Assembly (NCBI GenBank): GCA_038145405.1
Contig: JAYQPQ010000023.1
Location: forward strand, 1 to 24,848
Direction: 5' to 3'
DNA: 24,848 nucleotides
Origin: JAYQPQ01 sp038145405
GTDB lineage: Bacteria; Pseudomonadota; Gammaproteobacteria; Pseudomonadales; GM7GCV1
Under the pieces are notes generated by a model. That model saw only the letters and a program-made list of their open reading frames with translations, did not search any database and was not told where the DNA came from. Made by a program: the position numbers and the translations under genes. Positions 16,209-23,275 of this stretch are shown in pieces. Positions within the stretch are counted from its first letter, which is position 1; every line of letters begins with the position of its first letter.

Positions 16209-17078
16209 ATGTTAAATTTTAAATCTTTGGCAGTGAGCCTCGCCATGATGTTGGTAGCTACCGGCTCGGTGCAGGCTCAGGGCCCCGGCGGCGGTGGCGA
16301 TCCCTGGCCGGACATGAAAAAGCTGCTGGTAATCGCCGATGTGCAAACCGGTTTCCACCACGATTCCATTAACCACGCCATGGGTGTGATTGAGCAGCTG
16401 GGCCGTGAATCCGGCGCCTGGGTAACCTTTATTCGTACCGATTCCCAGTTGATTACCAAGGAGCCCATCGTCGGTCAGGGCACCCGCTATGAGGGTCGCG
16501 GTGTCAACGCACGCAACCTGGATTATTTCGACGGTATTTTTATTCTTACCAGCGGCGCCGGCACCTTGACCGACGAGCAGAAAGCTTCTCTGCTGTCCTT
16601 TGTGCATGATGATGGCAAGGGCATTCTTCTGGGGCACGCCGCCAGCGTGGGCTGGTACGAGTGGCCGGAATACTTCGAAATGATCGGCTCCTTTATGGCG
16701 AGCGAGTTCAACGCCGATACCGCCTATATTCGCGAGTCCTCGACCTTCCCCGGCGCCACCGCGTTCCCGGAAACCTTTATGTTCCAGGATCAGCCCGCCG
16801 TCTGGCAGGAGCACTTCTCCAGCGATGACGCGGAAGTGATCCTGCGTCTGGATCCTGCTGGCCTAACCGAGCAGCAGTTGGCGCGTCGCGCCGACCAGGA
16901 TTTTCCCCAGGTCTATGCCAAGTATTACGGTGCCGGGCGTGTATTCCATAACGCCCTGGGTCATCGCGAGCAGATGTGGGACGACCCGCGTATGCGTGAG
17001 CTCATGACGGAAGCCATCAAGTGGGCCCTGGGCGCTACCGAGTACGAATTGAATTACCCAAATATGCCTGAAAGGTAA
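16209..17078 (+). CDS. Secreted ThuA-like protein
   Basis: A 289-residue protein with a Sec signal (cleavage V-Q-A23/Q24) and a ThuA-like, class I glutamine-amidotransferase-type fold. Visible markers are K-L-L-V-I-A-D at the first strand, F-H-H-D-S, G-I-F-I-L-T-S-G-A-G, the G-I-L-L-G-H-A-A elbow without a nucleophilic Cys, and G-R-V-F-H-N-A-L-G-H near the C-terminus. ThuA was named from trehalose utilisation in rhizobia, where thuAB are linked to 3-keto-trehalose formation and use; its chemistry remains unsettled. ATG 16209 is preferred on GGAGG at 16196-16200, and the earlier GTG 16170 is not supported. Context with DUF1080 and TIM barrels fits keto-sugar handling in the periplasm. Confidence 0.82.
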   Translation: MLNFKSLAVSLAMMLVATGSVQAQGPGGGGDPWPDMKKLLVIADVQTGFHHDSINHAMGVIEQLGRESGAWVTFIRTDSQLITKEPIVGQGTRYEGRGVNARNLDYFDGIFILTSGAGTLTDEQKASLLSFVHDDGKGILLGHAASVGWYEWPEYFEMIGSFMASEFNADTAYIRESSTFPGATAFPETFMFQDQPAVWQEHFSSDDAEVILRLDPAGLTEQQLARRADQDFPQVYAKYYGAGRVFHNALGHREQMWDDPRMRELMTEAIKWALGATEYELNYPNMPER

Positions 17079-17114
17079 AAAATTCCAGCGCTTCTATGGC
17101 AATTTTTATCTAGT

Positions 17115-17157
17115 GAAAAAAATCCTCTGAGAGCTTTGATATCAGGGGATTTTTTTT
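17115..17157 (+). terminator. Rho-independent terminator after the ThuA gene
   Basis: ATCCTCTGA (17122-17130) pairs with TCAGGGGAT (17142-17150), with one G-T wobble, around an 11-base loop. A runs precede the stem and seven T follow it, so it may work on both strands. It divides the PQQ block from the last Tat TIM-barrel gene. Confidence 0.88.
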
Positions 17158-17182
17158 GCGCAACGAATAAGGGGGGATGATC

Positions 17183-18250
17183 ATGAAAAGTGAGATTAGC
17201 GGCGCAAGTGAGATGCTGTTTAATACCGATGGTAGCGCCCAGAGCTCCGGCATTTCCAGGCGAGCTGTGCTGAAGGCTATGGCTGCAGCGCCGGCAGCCA
17301 TGGCGGTCGCCGGCACCCAGGCACAGCAGCGCACGGTGCAAGGGCCGACCCTGGCTGTCGTTTCCAGACACCTTCAGTTTACCGATTGGCGCGGCGGATT
17401 GGACGTTGCTATGGAGGCGGGGTACCCGGGAATTGTCTGGACAGTTCGTGGTGGTGCTCACGTGCTTCCAGAAAATGTGGCGAGAGATTTGCCGCCTATT
17501 GTTGAGGCCACGCGTGCTGCAGGACTCGAAGTGCCGATGATTATCGCCAGCATTTCACCCGATGCGCCTCACGCAGAAGCGATGCTGGATACCTTTGCTG
17601 GCCTGGGCATTACCCGGTACCGCGCCGGGTCGGGAGGCTATGATTATTCGCGAGATTTTGCCGCTCAGTACGATGAGCTGCATCGGGAAATGGAAGCACT
17701 GCAGGAGCTGAACGCCAAGTACGGCACAACAGCCTGTTTTCATACGCATTCCAATACCGGAAGTATCGGCGGTGTGGGCTGGGATCTGTGGATGACAATG
17801 AGAGATCTCGACCCGCGCTATATTGGTATCAACTTCGATATTGGTCACATCGTGGCGAGAACAGCGGTGGGTTGGCGCGACATTGCCCATGCTGCACGCC
17901 AACACATTCAGTCCCTCTCGCTTAAGGATGTGCTCGCCTGGCAGCGGGTGGAGAATCCCCGCGAGGGAGCCTGGCCCTGGACCAGAACCTTTGTGCCCCC
18001 GGGTCAGGGGATGGTCGACTGGGATACTTTTTTTGCCTTTTTTCACGATACCGGTTTTGCCGGCCCCATGGAGGTGTACCACGAGTACTCGGCGCCGATA
18101 CCGGGTTCAAACGAGCGCATCAACATGCTCGGCAGAAATTATGGCGAGTGGCAACTTGAGGTGCCTCGAGACTACTACGTTTCGCTGTTGGCTCGCGACG
18201 TGCAGTTCTATAAAGCAGGAATGCGTAAGGCTGGTTTCGAGGTTTCATAG
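17183..18250 (+). CDS. Tat-exported AP2Ec TIM-barrel protein (3 of 3)
   Basis: A 355-residue protein very similar to the one at 7319-8389. Long stretches are near identical, including the D-P-R-Y-I-G-I-N-F-D-I-G-H-I-V segment and the W-R-D-I-A-H-A-A-R-Q-H block. The Tat motif is S-R-R-A-V-L-K (25-31). Candidate metal residues are in C-F-H-T-H-S, N-F-D-I-G-H and V-Y-H-E-Y. ATG 17183 is preferred over ATG 17177, because GGGGGG at 17171-17176 abuts the latter. It lies just after a terminator, so it probably has its own promoter or depends on read-through. Likely the same reaction as the first copy under different expression, or a recent specialisation. Confidence 0.85.
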   Translation: MKSEISGASEMLFNTDGSAQSSGISRRAVLKAMAAAPAAMAVAGTQAQQRTVQGPTLAVVSRHLQFTDWRGGLDVAMEAGYPGIVWTVRGGAHVLPENVARDLPPIVEATRAAGLEVPMIIASISPDAPHAEAMLDTFAGLGITRYRAGSGGYDYSRDFAAQYDELHREMEALQELNAKYGTTACFHTHSNTGSIGGVGWDLWMTMRDLDPRYIGINFDIGHIVARTAVGWRDIAHAARQHIQSLSLKDVLAWQRVENPREGAWPWTRTFVPPGQGMVDWDTFFAFFHDTGFAGPMEVYHEYSAPIPGSNERINMLGRNYGEWQLEVPRDYYVSLLARDVQFYKAGMRKAGFEVS

Positions 18251-18259
18251 GTTCATTGG

Positions 18260-18274
18260 GCCAGCTTGGCTGGC
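18260..18274 (+). other. Leader hairpin before the MBL gene
   Basis: GCCAGC (18260-18265) and GCTGGC (18269-18274) form a 6-bp stem with loop TTG. It resembles the hairpin at 7278-7294 before the first Tat TIM-barrel gene. No T-run immediately follows. Confidence 0.35.
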
Positions 18275-18303
18275 TCGTGTTATAACTTTTTGGGGAAATA
18301 TAA

Positions 18304-19308
18304 ATGAGAAAGTCGATTCACAAAATTCTTGTTGCTGCTGGTCTCTGTGCAGTGGGTGCCTCCACCTTCGCACAAACGGAGCGCGAACAGGGCTGGGCGC
18401 ATATTGAGGCAGCCAGACAGGCTGCTGGGTATCACAATGCAGTATTTTTTGATCACACCTGCGCGCGTCTGGTGGTGGGGGCAGATTTACCCTTTGGTCG
18501 AATTGCTCGACCGGCCAATGATCGCGATCCTGCTAACTTCCAGATGGACCCTGTAAAGGTATTTGACAACCTTTACTACCTTGGCGAAAAGATGCAGTGG
18601 GGCGCCACGCCGTCTTCTTGGGCGATTACCACTTCGGAAGGCATTATTCTGATCGACGCATTGTACGCGGATTCCATGCCCTCCCAGATTATCGGCGGTC
18701 TCGAGAAGCTGGGGCTGGATCCAGCAGATATTAAAATTATTCTGATTGCTCACGGGCATGCTGATCATACGGGCGGTGCTAAATACCTGCAGGAGACCTA
18801 TGGAGCGGAGGTATACATGGGTGGCCCTGACTGGGAGGCAATGGCAAGCAGTCCGAGAAATAGTGCGGCTATGCCGCTACCAGGTGTCTCTGTGGTCGAC
18901 GGTCAGGAAGTCACCCTGGGCGACACCACCGTCAAGCTGTTTCTGACGCCGGGTCATACGCCGGGCACGGTATCCATGTTGATTCCGGTCACGGATAACG
19001 GCACGCCACATGTAGCAGCGTTGTGGGGTGGAACGGGCATGCAGGGCAGCGCCGCTGTGTACAGCGAGTCTGCAGCGCGATTTCGTGACATTGTCACGGC
19101 TGCCGGCGCCGATGTAATCCTGTCAACACATCCTCAGATCGACAATTCTGATGTTAAGCTGCCGCTATTCAAATTCCGTCAGCCCGGCGATCCCAACCCC
19201 TATGTAGTGGGCGCCGAGTCTGTACAGAATTATTTGACCGTTGCCTATCACTGCGCTGCGGCGGCAACGCTCATGACTGAGGAATATCAGCGCTACCTGG
19301 GTCGCTAA
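18304..19308 (+). CDS. Secreted metallo-beta-lactamase-fold hydrolase
   Basis: A 334-residue protein with a Sec signal (cleavage T-F-A23/Q24) and an MBL-fold domain from about residue 85. The zinc motif is H150-G-H-A-D-H155, followed by H218 in T-P-G-H-T-P-G and a later S-T-H-P near residue 277. The H-x-H-x-D-H pattern resembles subclass B3 relatives, but the fold also covers lactonases and other periplasmic hydrolases. In a sugar or polyol oxidation locus, a lactonase acting on products of the PQQ dehydrogenases is more likely than antibiotic resistance. The N-terminal extension (24-85) is not recognised. GGGGA at 18292-18296 precedes the ATG. It is the last gene of the plus-strand catabolic locus and is followed by a terminator region. 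Confidence 0.85.
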   Translation: MRKSIHKILVAAGLCAVGASTFAQTEREQGWAHIEAARQAAGYHNAVFFDHTCARLVVGADLPFGRIARPANDRDPANFQMDPVKVFDNLYYLGEKMQWGATPSSWAITTSEGIILIDALYADSMPSQIIGGLEKLGLDPADIKIILIAHGHADHTGGAKYLQETYGAEVYMGGPDWEAMASSPRNSAAMPLPGVSVVDGQEVTLGDTTVKLFLTPGHTPGTVSMLIPVTDNGTPHVAALWGGTGMQGSAAVYSESAARFRDIVTAAGADVILSTHPQIDNSDVKLPLFKFRQPGDPNPYVVGAESVQNYLTVAYHCAAAATLMTEEYQRYLGR

Positions 19309-19323
19309 GGGGAGTCGTAACGC

Positions 19324-19361
19324 CTCGGCTTTGATGATTGCTGTAAGGAATCAGAGCCGAG
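19324..19361 (+). other. 12-bp stem-loop after the MBL gene
   Basis: CTCGGCTTTGAT (19324-19335) pairs with ATCAGAGCCGAG (19350-19361), with one wobble, around a 14-base loop. It is followed by CCCCTTCCC and not a T-run. A second small hairpin, GCGGAG/CTCCGC, follows at 19376-19390. Both lie before the terminator at 19400. Confidence 0.6.
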
Positions 19362-19399
19362 CCCCTTCCCGGTAAGCGGAGTAGCTCCGCGGTTTAAGC

Positions 19400-19427
19400 A
19401 AAACCCGCCCTGTGCGGGTTTTCTTTT
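19400..19427 (+). terminator. Rho-independent terminator of the catabolic locus
   Basis: AAAACCCGC (19400-19408) pairs with GCGGGTTTT (19414-19422) around loop CCTGT, followed by CTTTT. It separates the catabolic genes from the regulator genes. Confidence 0.88.
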
Positions 19428-19442
19428 GCTCACTATGATTTT

Positions 19443-19460
19443 GTATACCCCAAAATATAC
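19443..19460. promoter_or_regulatory. Inverted repeat, possible TetR operator
   Basis: GTATA (19443-19447) and TATAC (19456-19460) are inverted around eight bases, flanked by T-rich arms (TTT before, TTTTA after). It lies 133 bases upstream of the TetR gene, in its only upstream non-coding region, so autoregulation is possible. No similar copy was found before the catabolic genes. Confidence 0.35.
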
Positions 19461-19593
19461 TTTTAGGCTGCAGTTTGAGTATTTCTTGGGATGTGGAAAT
19501 TGCTCTGGCCGGTTATGCTGGCGCTTTCCCGCAGGCCTGGATGATATTACTCTGCCCAGGTAGTTACATAAAAATGATTGAAAAAGGAGAGGC

Positions 19594-20235
19594 GTGTTGA
19601 AAAATGCTCCCCGAGAACGGGCCAGTACCAAGAAAAATGGCGGCAGTCGAGAGCGCATTCTCAACGAAGCATTGCGAGAGTTTGCCGAGAAGGGGTTCAG
19701 CGGAGCGCGGGTTGATCGCATCGCCAACAAGGCGGGCACCAGTAAGCATATGCTGTATTACCACTTCCGCAGCAAGACCGGCCTCTATGAGACGGTACTG
19801 GAAGGCGCCTATGGAGGTATCCGCTTTGCCGAATCCAACATCGACGTTGATCACATGAACTCGGTCGATGCACTGCGTTCCATCGTGCGTCAGAGCTTCG
19901 ACTACCATTGTGACCACGAGATGTTCGTGCGCCTCGTCATGAATGAAAATATTCATCATGCCAACCATATTGATGAGCATCAGGCCGAGGGAAACCGGGC
20001 TATCATCGATATCCTCGCCGATATTCTGCAGCGTGGCAGTATGGAAGGCAGTTTCCGGTCCGGCATTGACCCCAAACATTTACACCTGACCATCAGCGCT
20101 TTGGGCTTCCACTTCGTTTCCAACCGATACAGCTTCGCGAAGATTTTCGAGATGGATTTGGAATCTCCTCGCGCACGCCAGGAGCGCCGTGAGCTGGTGG
20201 TGGAAACCGTATTGAGTTGGGTCGCCGCACACTAG
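19594..20235 (+). CDS. TetR/AcrR-family transcriptional regulator
   Basis: A 213-residue DNA-binding protein. The N-terminal HTH spans about residues 19-65 (R-I-L-N-E-A-L-R-E-F-A-E-K-G-F, then V-D-R-I-A-N-K-A-G-T-S and Y-Y-H-F-R-S-K). The remaining helical domain would bind an effector and dimerise; its ligand is unknown. AAGGAGAGG at 19584-19592 precedes GTG 19594 closely and TTG 19597 at better spacing, so the true start may be 19597; either gives essentially the same protein. Its position just after the catabolic genes and before a LysR-type gene suggests local control, either autoregulation or repression of the locus by a pathway substrate. Confidence 0.88.
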   Translation: MLKNAPRERASTKKNGGSRERILNEALREFAEKGFSGARVDRIANKAGTSKHMLYYHFRSKTGLYETVLEGAYGGIRFAESNIDVDHMNSVDALRSIVRQSFDYHCDHEMFVRLVMNENIHHANHIDEHQAEGNRAIIDILADILQRGSMEGSFRSGIDPKHLHLTISALGFHFVSNRYSFAKIFEMDLESPRARQERRELVVETVLSWVAAH

Positions 20236-20474
20236 TTAGTAAAAGAGGCTATGCCAGCCGGGCGCTCGTCTGGTTGGCGCAAATCCCGACTTTCGTAAGG
20301 CTAGATTTAGTTCTCTAAAATTACATTTATCTTTCATAAAACAATAAAACATGGGAGAAGATTTTTTCATCACAAGCGGTCGCGTTCGTTAGACTAGTCC
20401 TGGCACCTTTAAAGACATGAATTGAGCGAGCCTTCGGCAATGACCCCAAAGGCTCGTCCTTCATACCTGGCACC
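20236..20474 (+). promoter_or_regulatory. Upstream region of the double-HTH LysR gene
   Basis: A 239-base gap, A/T-rich between about 20300 and 20370. CGAGCCTT (20427-20434) and AAGGCTCG (20449-20456) form an 8-bp stem close to the start codon. CCTGGCACC occurs twice (20399-20407 and 20466-20474), the second copy abutting the ATG. ACTAGTTAGT (20231-20240) matches ten of the 14 positions of the dyad seen at 1473 and 8472. Confidence 0.35.
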
Positions 20475-21677
20475 ATGTATCCAAACGAACTGAATATTCG
20501 CCACCTTTTTGTTCTGCACTATGTGATGCAGACTGGCAGTATTCAGCTTGCTGCGGACAGGGTCCACCTCTCCAAGCCCGCCATTTACCAGGCCATAAGG
20601 CGTCTCGAATCGGAAATTGGTGTGCCGCTTTTCGAGCGGCATGGTGGGGGTGAGTTGACCAAGGAGGGCATGTTGCTGGCGCAACGTATCAGCCGTGCCT
20701 TGCAGCACCTGTCTTCCTTTAACCGGTACAGTGGCAACGACGGTGAGCGTATGGACGTGGTGCGCCATCTGACGGATTCCCAGCTGCGCAGTCTAGTTGC
20801 TGTGGTGCGCCATGGCAGTTACACCCTGGCCGCATCCTATTTGGGGCTTACAGAGCCCAGCGTGCATCGCACCGCAAAAAGCCTGGAATCAATGCTGCGA
20901 CGCCAGCTGTTTGTACGCAAGGCCAAGGGGGTTGAGGCTACATTGGAAGCGCGCTTCCTTGCGCGCGAAGCCAGCCTGGCCTATGCCGAAATTCACCAGG
21001 GCCTGGATGAGGTCAATATGCTGTCCGGTCTGCGCGTAGCACGCTTGACTATTGGCTGTCTGCCCATGGTGCGTACAGATCTGGTGCCTGAATCGGTGAC
21101 CCGATTTCTGCAGTCTCACCCCAACACCTTTGTCAGCCTGGTGGATGGACCCTATCACGAGCAGCTGAATGCGTTGTTGCACGGCGATCTCGATCTCATT
21201 TTGGGCGCTCTGCGCAGCCCGCCGCCTACCAGCGAAGTGGTGCAGAAGTTTCTGTTCAACGATCGGCTGGTGCTGGTCATGCGCGCCGGCCACCCCGCAT
21301 TGCAGTTGGGTGATGCGGCCGAAAATTTTGGCGAGCTCAATCGCTACGGCTGGATTGCTCCGCGGCAGGGAACCCCGACTCGTTCGATTTTTTCCCAGCT
21401 GTTCACTCACTTCCGCGTGCCGGAGCCAGAGCATCTGCTCGAGTGCAGTTCGCTGATCGCCATACGCGGATTGCTGCTGCGATCGGATCGCATCACGCTG
21501 CTGTCACAGCGACAGGTAGCACCCTCAGTAGAATCTGGCGAGCTGGCGACCCTGCATTTGAGCCCGGATTTCTGTAGTCGTCCGATCGGTCTCACCACGC
21601 GCCAGGGCTGGCATCCCACTGCAATTCAGCAGGCCTACATGGATCAGCTCATGGCCATCGTGCAGAAGGATTACTGA
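20475..21677 (+). CDS. LysR-type regulator with two tandem winged-HTH domains
   Basis: A 400-residue regulator, about 100 longer than usual LysR proteins. The extra length is a second HTH. HTH1 (about 8-78) has G-S-I-Q-L-A-A-D-R-V-H-L-S-K-P-A-I-Y-Q-A, then L-E-x-E-I-G-V-P-L-F-E-R. HTH2 (about 101-172) has G-S-Y-T-L-A-A-S-Y-L-G-L-T-E-P-S-V-H-R, then L-E-S-M-L-R-R-Q-L-F-V-R. A LysR substrate-binding domain follows (about 188-395), starting V-A-R-L-T-I-G-C-L-P. The frame is continuous, so this is not two overlapping genes. It likely binds an aromatic or sugar-acid effector and controls the adjacent locus. The start lacks a good ribosome-binding site, and a stem-loop lies just upstream, hinting at weak or regulated translation. 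Confidence 0.87.
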   Translation: MYPNELNIRHLFVLHYVMQTGSIQLAADRVHLSKPAIYQAIRRLESEIGVPLFERHGGGELTKEGMLLAQRISRALQHLSSFNRYSGNDGERMDVVRHLTDSQLRSLVAVVRHGSYTLAASYLGLTEPSVHRTAKSLESMLRRQLFVRKAKGVEATLEARFLAREASLAYAEIHQGLDEVNMLSGLRVARLTIGCLPMVRTDLVPESVTRFLQSHPNTFVSLVDGPYHEQLNALLHGDLDLILGALRSPPPTSEVVQKFLFNDRLVLVMRAGHPALQLGDAAENFGELNRYGWIAPRQGTPTRSIFSQLFTHFRVPEPEHLLECSSLIAIRGLLLRSDRITLLSQRQVAPSVESGELATLHLSPDFCSRPIGLTTRQGWHPTAIQQAYMDQLMAIVQKDY

Positions 21678-21725
21678 GCGGACTACTGGGCGTTATCCTG
21701 AACAAAACCCGTGTCGAGATGCGCC

Positions 21726-22043
21726 ATGCTGAAACTGGTTATCTACATACCTGACTCTCACCTGGAAGCCGTCAAGTCGGCCGTGTTCGCGGCGGGTGCA
21801 GGCCGCATCGGAAATTACGATTGCTGCTCCTGGCAGACGCCAGGCAAGGGCCAGTTCCGACCGTTGGATGGCAGCATTCCTTTTTTGGGAGAGGAGGGTA
21901 AGGTGGAAACCGTCGATGAGTGGCGCGTCGAGATGGTGGTACCCGATGAGCAGCTCAAGCTGGTATTGGCGGCGCTGCGTCTGGCGCATCCCTATGAGGA
22001 ACCAGCCTTTGACGTGCTCCGCATGGAGCTTACGGATGGTTGA
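21726..22043 (+). CDS. NIF3-like small protein (YqfO C-terminal-type domain)
   Basis: A 105-residue cytoplasmic protein with the CutA-like fold found as an insert in YqfO/NIF3 proteins and as a stand-alone protein in many gammaproteobacteria. The signature is H-P-Y-E-E-P-A-F-D-V near the C-terminus, with V-P-x-S/D-x-L-E-x-V-K at the start and G-A-G-R-I-G-N-Y in the middle. ATG 21726 is preferred; an in-frame GTG 15 bases upstream has no better signal. Its role is unknown; stand-alone forms are often near housekeeping genes. It is convergent with the gene at 22053. Confidence 0.82.
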   Translation: MLKLVIYIPDSHLEAVKSAVFAAGAGRIGNYDCCSWQTPGKGQFRPLDGSIPFLGEEGKVETVDEWRVEMVVPDEQLKLVLAALRLAHPYEEPAFDVLRMELTDG

Positions 22044-22052
22044 TCTCACCTT

Positions 22053-22292
22053 TCAGGGTGCGGCATTCGTCCAATCGGTATCCCGATAAAGTTGCTCGAC
22101 CTTGGCGCGCGCCCAGGGGGTGCGGCGCAAAAATGTAAGGGTGGATTTGATGCTGGGATCGCGCGCGAAGCAATTGATCCGGACGCGTCGTGCCAGTTCA
22201 TCCCAGCCATAGCGCCGCTCCAGTCGCTCCACGATTATGGCCAAGGTGATGCCGTGCAACGGATCACCGCCAGGTACATTGGTCTCAGTCAT
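22053..22292 (-). CDS. VF530-family (DUF2132) DNA-binding protein
   Basis: A 79-residue protein matching the VF530 family: D-P-L-H-G-I-T-L-A-x-I-V-E-R-L, then G-W-D-E-L-A-R-R-V-x-I-N-C-F, then P-S-I-K-S-T-L-x-F-L-R-x-T-P-W-A-R. These are small, helical, putatively DNA-binding proteins of unknown role. The ATG at 22292 overlaps the end of the RRM gene by eight bases, so the two are translationally coupled. An in-frame GTG at 22298 is a less likely start. Confidence 0.88.
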   Translation of the reverse strand: MTETNVPGGDPLHGITLAIIVERLERRYGWDELARRVRINCFARDPSIKSTLTFLRRTPWARAKVEQLYRDTDWTNAAP

Positions 22293-22563
22293 CTTCACTC
22301 GGACCGATTGCGACCGCGGTGGTCCCGTCTTCGGCCCTTTTCACCCGAATCTTGTTGCCCTGCAGCATCTGGCCGTTAAGAGATTTCATGGCCAGCTTGG
22401 CTTCGCCGACCTTCGGCATCTCGACAAAGGCAAAGCCCTTGGACTTGCCGGACTGCTTGTCCAGAATCAGATTGCAGTACTGCACCCGCCCGTGAGATTC
22501 AAACAGGCTGCGCAGTTCGGCTTCGGTAGTGTTGCGCGACAGATTACGGATCAAAAGTTTCAT
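22285..22563 (-). CDS. RRM-domain RNA-binding protein
   Basis: A 92-residue single RNA-recognition-motif protein. RNP2 is L-L-I-R-N-L at the N-terminus, and RNP1 is K-G-F-A-F-V-E-M. The C-terminus is a short acidic tail. A longer frame extends upstream to 22770 but overlaps pdxH and is not supported; the RRM fold begins at M-K-L-L-I. Such small bacterial RRM proteins bind RNA and are often cold- or stress-related. The gene is followed by, and overlaps, the VF530-type gene. Confidence 0.88.
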   Translation of the reverse strand: MKLLIRNLSRNTTEAELRSLFESHGRVQYCNLILDKQSGKSKGFAFVEMPKVGEAKLAMKSLNGQMLQGNKIRVKRAEDGTTAVAIGPSEDD

Positions 22564-22582
22564 ATGGAGCTCGTAGCGAACT

Positions 22583-22600
22583 GCCGGATTCTGCTCCGGC
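22583..22600 (-). other. Hairpin between pdxH and the RRM gene
   Basis: GCCGGA (22583-22588) and TCCGGC (22595-22600) form a 6-bp stem with a 6-base loop in the 61-base gap between the two minus-strand genes. No T-run follows on the minus strand. It may be a leader structure of the RRM gene. Confidence 0.4.
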
Positions 22601-22624
22601 CTGGAGTAGAGACGACGAAGTGTG

Positions 22625-23275
22625 TCAGGGCGACAGCCGCTGATGTGACCAGCCAGCGCCGGACCGCGTATAGATAAAACGGTCGTGCAAACGATCAGGT
22701 TGTCCCTGCCAGAATTCGATGCTTTGCGGCACCACCCGGTAGCCACCCCAGTGCGGTGGACGTGGCACATTCTCGCCTTCGTAGGTCTTGGTGTAGTGCT
22801 GCAGTGCGTCTGTCAGTTCTTTGCGCGAGGCCACTGGCTTGCTTTGCTGCGAAGCCCAGGCGCCGAGCTGACTGCCGCGCGGGCGGGTGGCCCAATAGGC
22901 ATCGGCGTCTGTCTCGGGGACCGCGGCGATCGAGCCGCGAATATTCACCTGACGTTCGAGCTCTTCCCAGAATAGGGTGAGGGCGACCTGGCCATTAGCA
23001 GCGATCTGGCGCGCCTTGCGCGAAGTCTGGTTGGTGTAAAAAACAAAACCTTCACTGTCGTAACCCTTGAGTAACACCACGCGCTGATAGGGCGCGCCGT
23101 CCTCGACCGTGGCCAGCGTCATGGTGTTGGGGAAGTAGCGGCACTGCTGTGTGGCGTCCTGATACCAGAGATCGAACTGGAACATGGGATCGGCTTGCAG
23201 GTCGGACTCCAGCAGGTTGCCGCGCGCATATTCGCGCCGCTCGCCCGCGAGATCGCGCGACAGCTTATCGCTCAT
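22625..23275 (-). CDS. pdxH: Pyridoxamine 5'-phosphate oxidase
   Basis: A 216-residue FMN enzyme that oxidises pyridoxamine- or pyridoxine-phosphate to pyridoxal 5'-phosphate. Family hallmarks are R-V-V-L-L-K-G-Y-D near 65-73, F-Y-T-N-Q-T-S-R-K, the E-R-Q-V-N-I-R-G-S strand, Y-W-A-T-R-P-R-G-S-Q-L-G-A-W-A-S-Q-Q-S, and the C-terminal W-G-G-Y-R-V-V-P-x-x-I-E-F-W-Q-G with R-L-H-D-R. Length is normal. Its ATG overlaps the stop of rnfE by one base (TGATG), so it is read from the rnf operon, an unusual downstream partner; nth is the commoner one. Confidence 0.96.
   Translation of the reverse strand: MSDKLSRDLAGERREYARGNLLESDLQADPMFQFDLWYQDATQQCRYFPNTMTLATVEDGAPYQRVVLLKGYDSEGFVFYTNQTSRKARQIAANGQVALTLFWEELERQVNIRGSIAAVPETDADAYWATRPRGSQLGAWASQQSKPVASRKELTDALQHYTKTYEGENVPRPPHWGGYRVVPQSIEFWQGQPDRLHDRFIYTRSGAGWSHQRLSP

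Noticed and set aside
18304..19308. Antibiotic-resistance beta-lactamase
   Set aside because: Only the generic MBL zinc motif supports it, and the catabolic context favours another hydrolase role.
22564..22770. Upstream extension of the RRM protein
   Set aside because: It overlaps pdxH, and the extra residues match nothing; the fold starts at the ATG at 22563.
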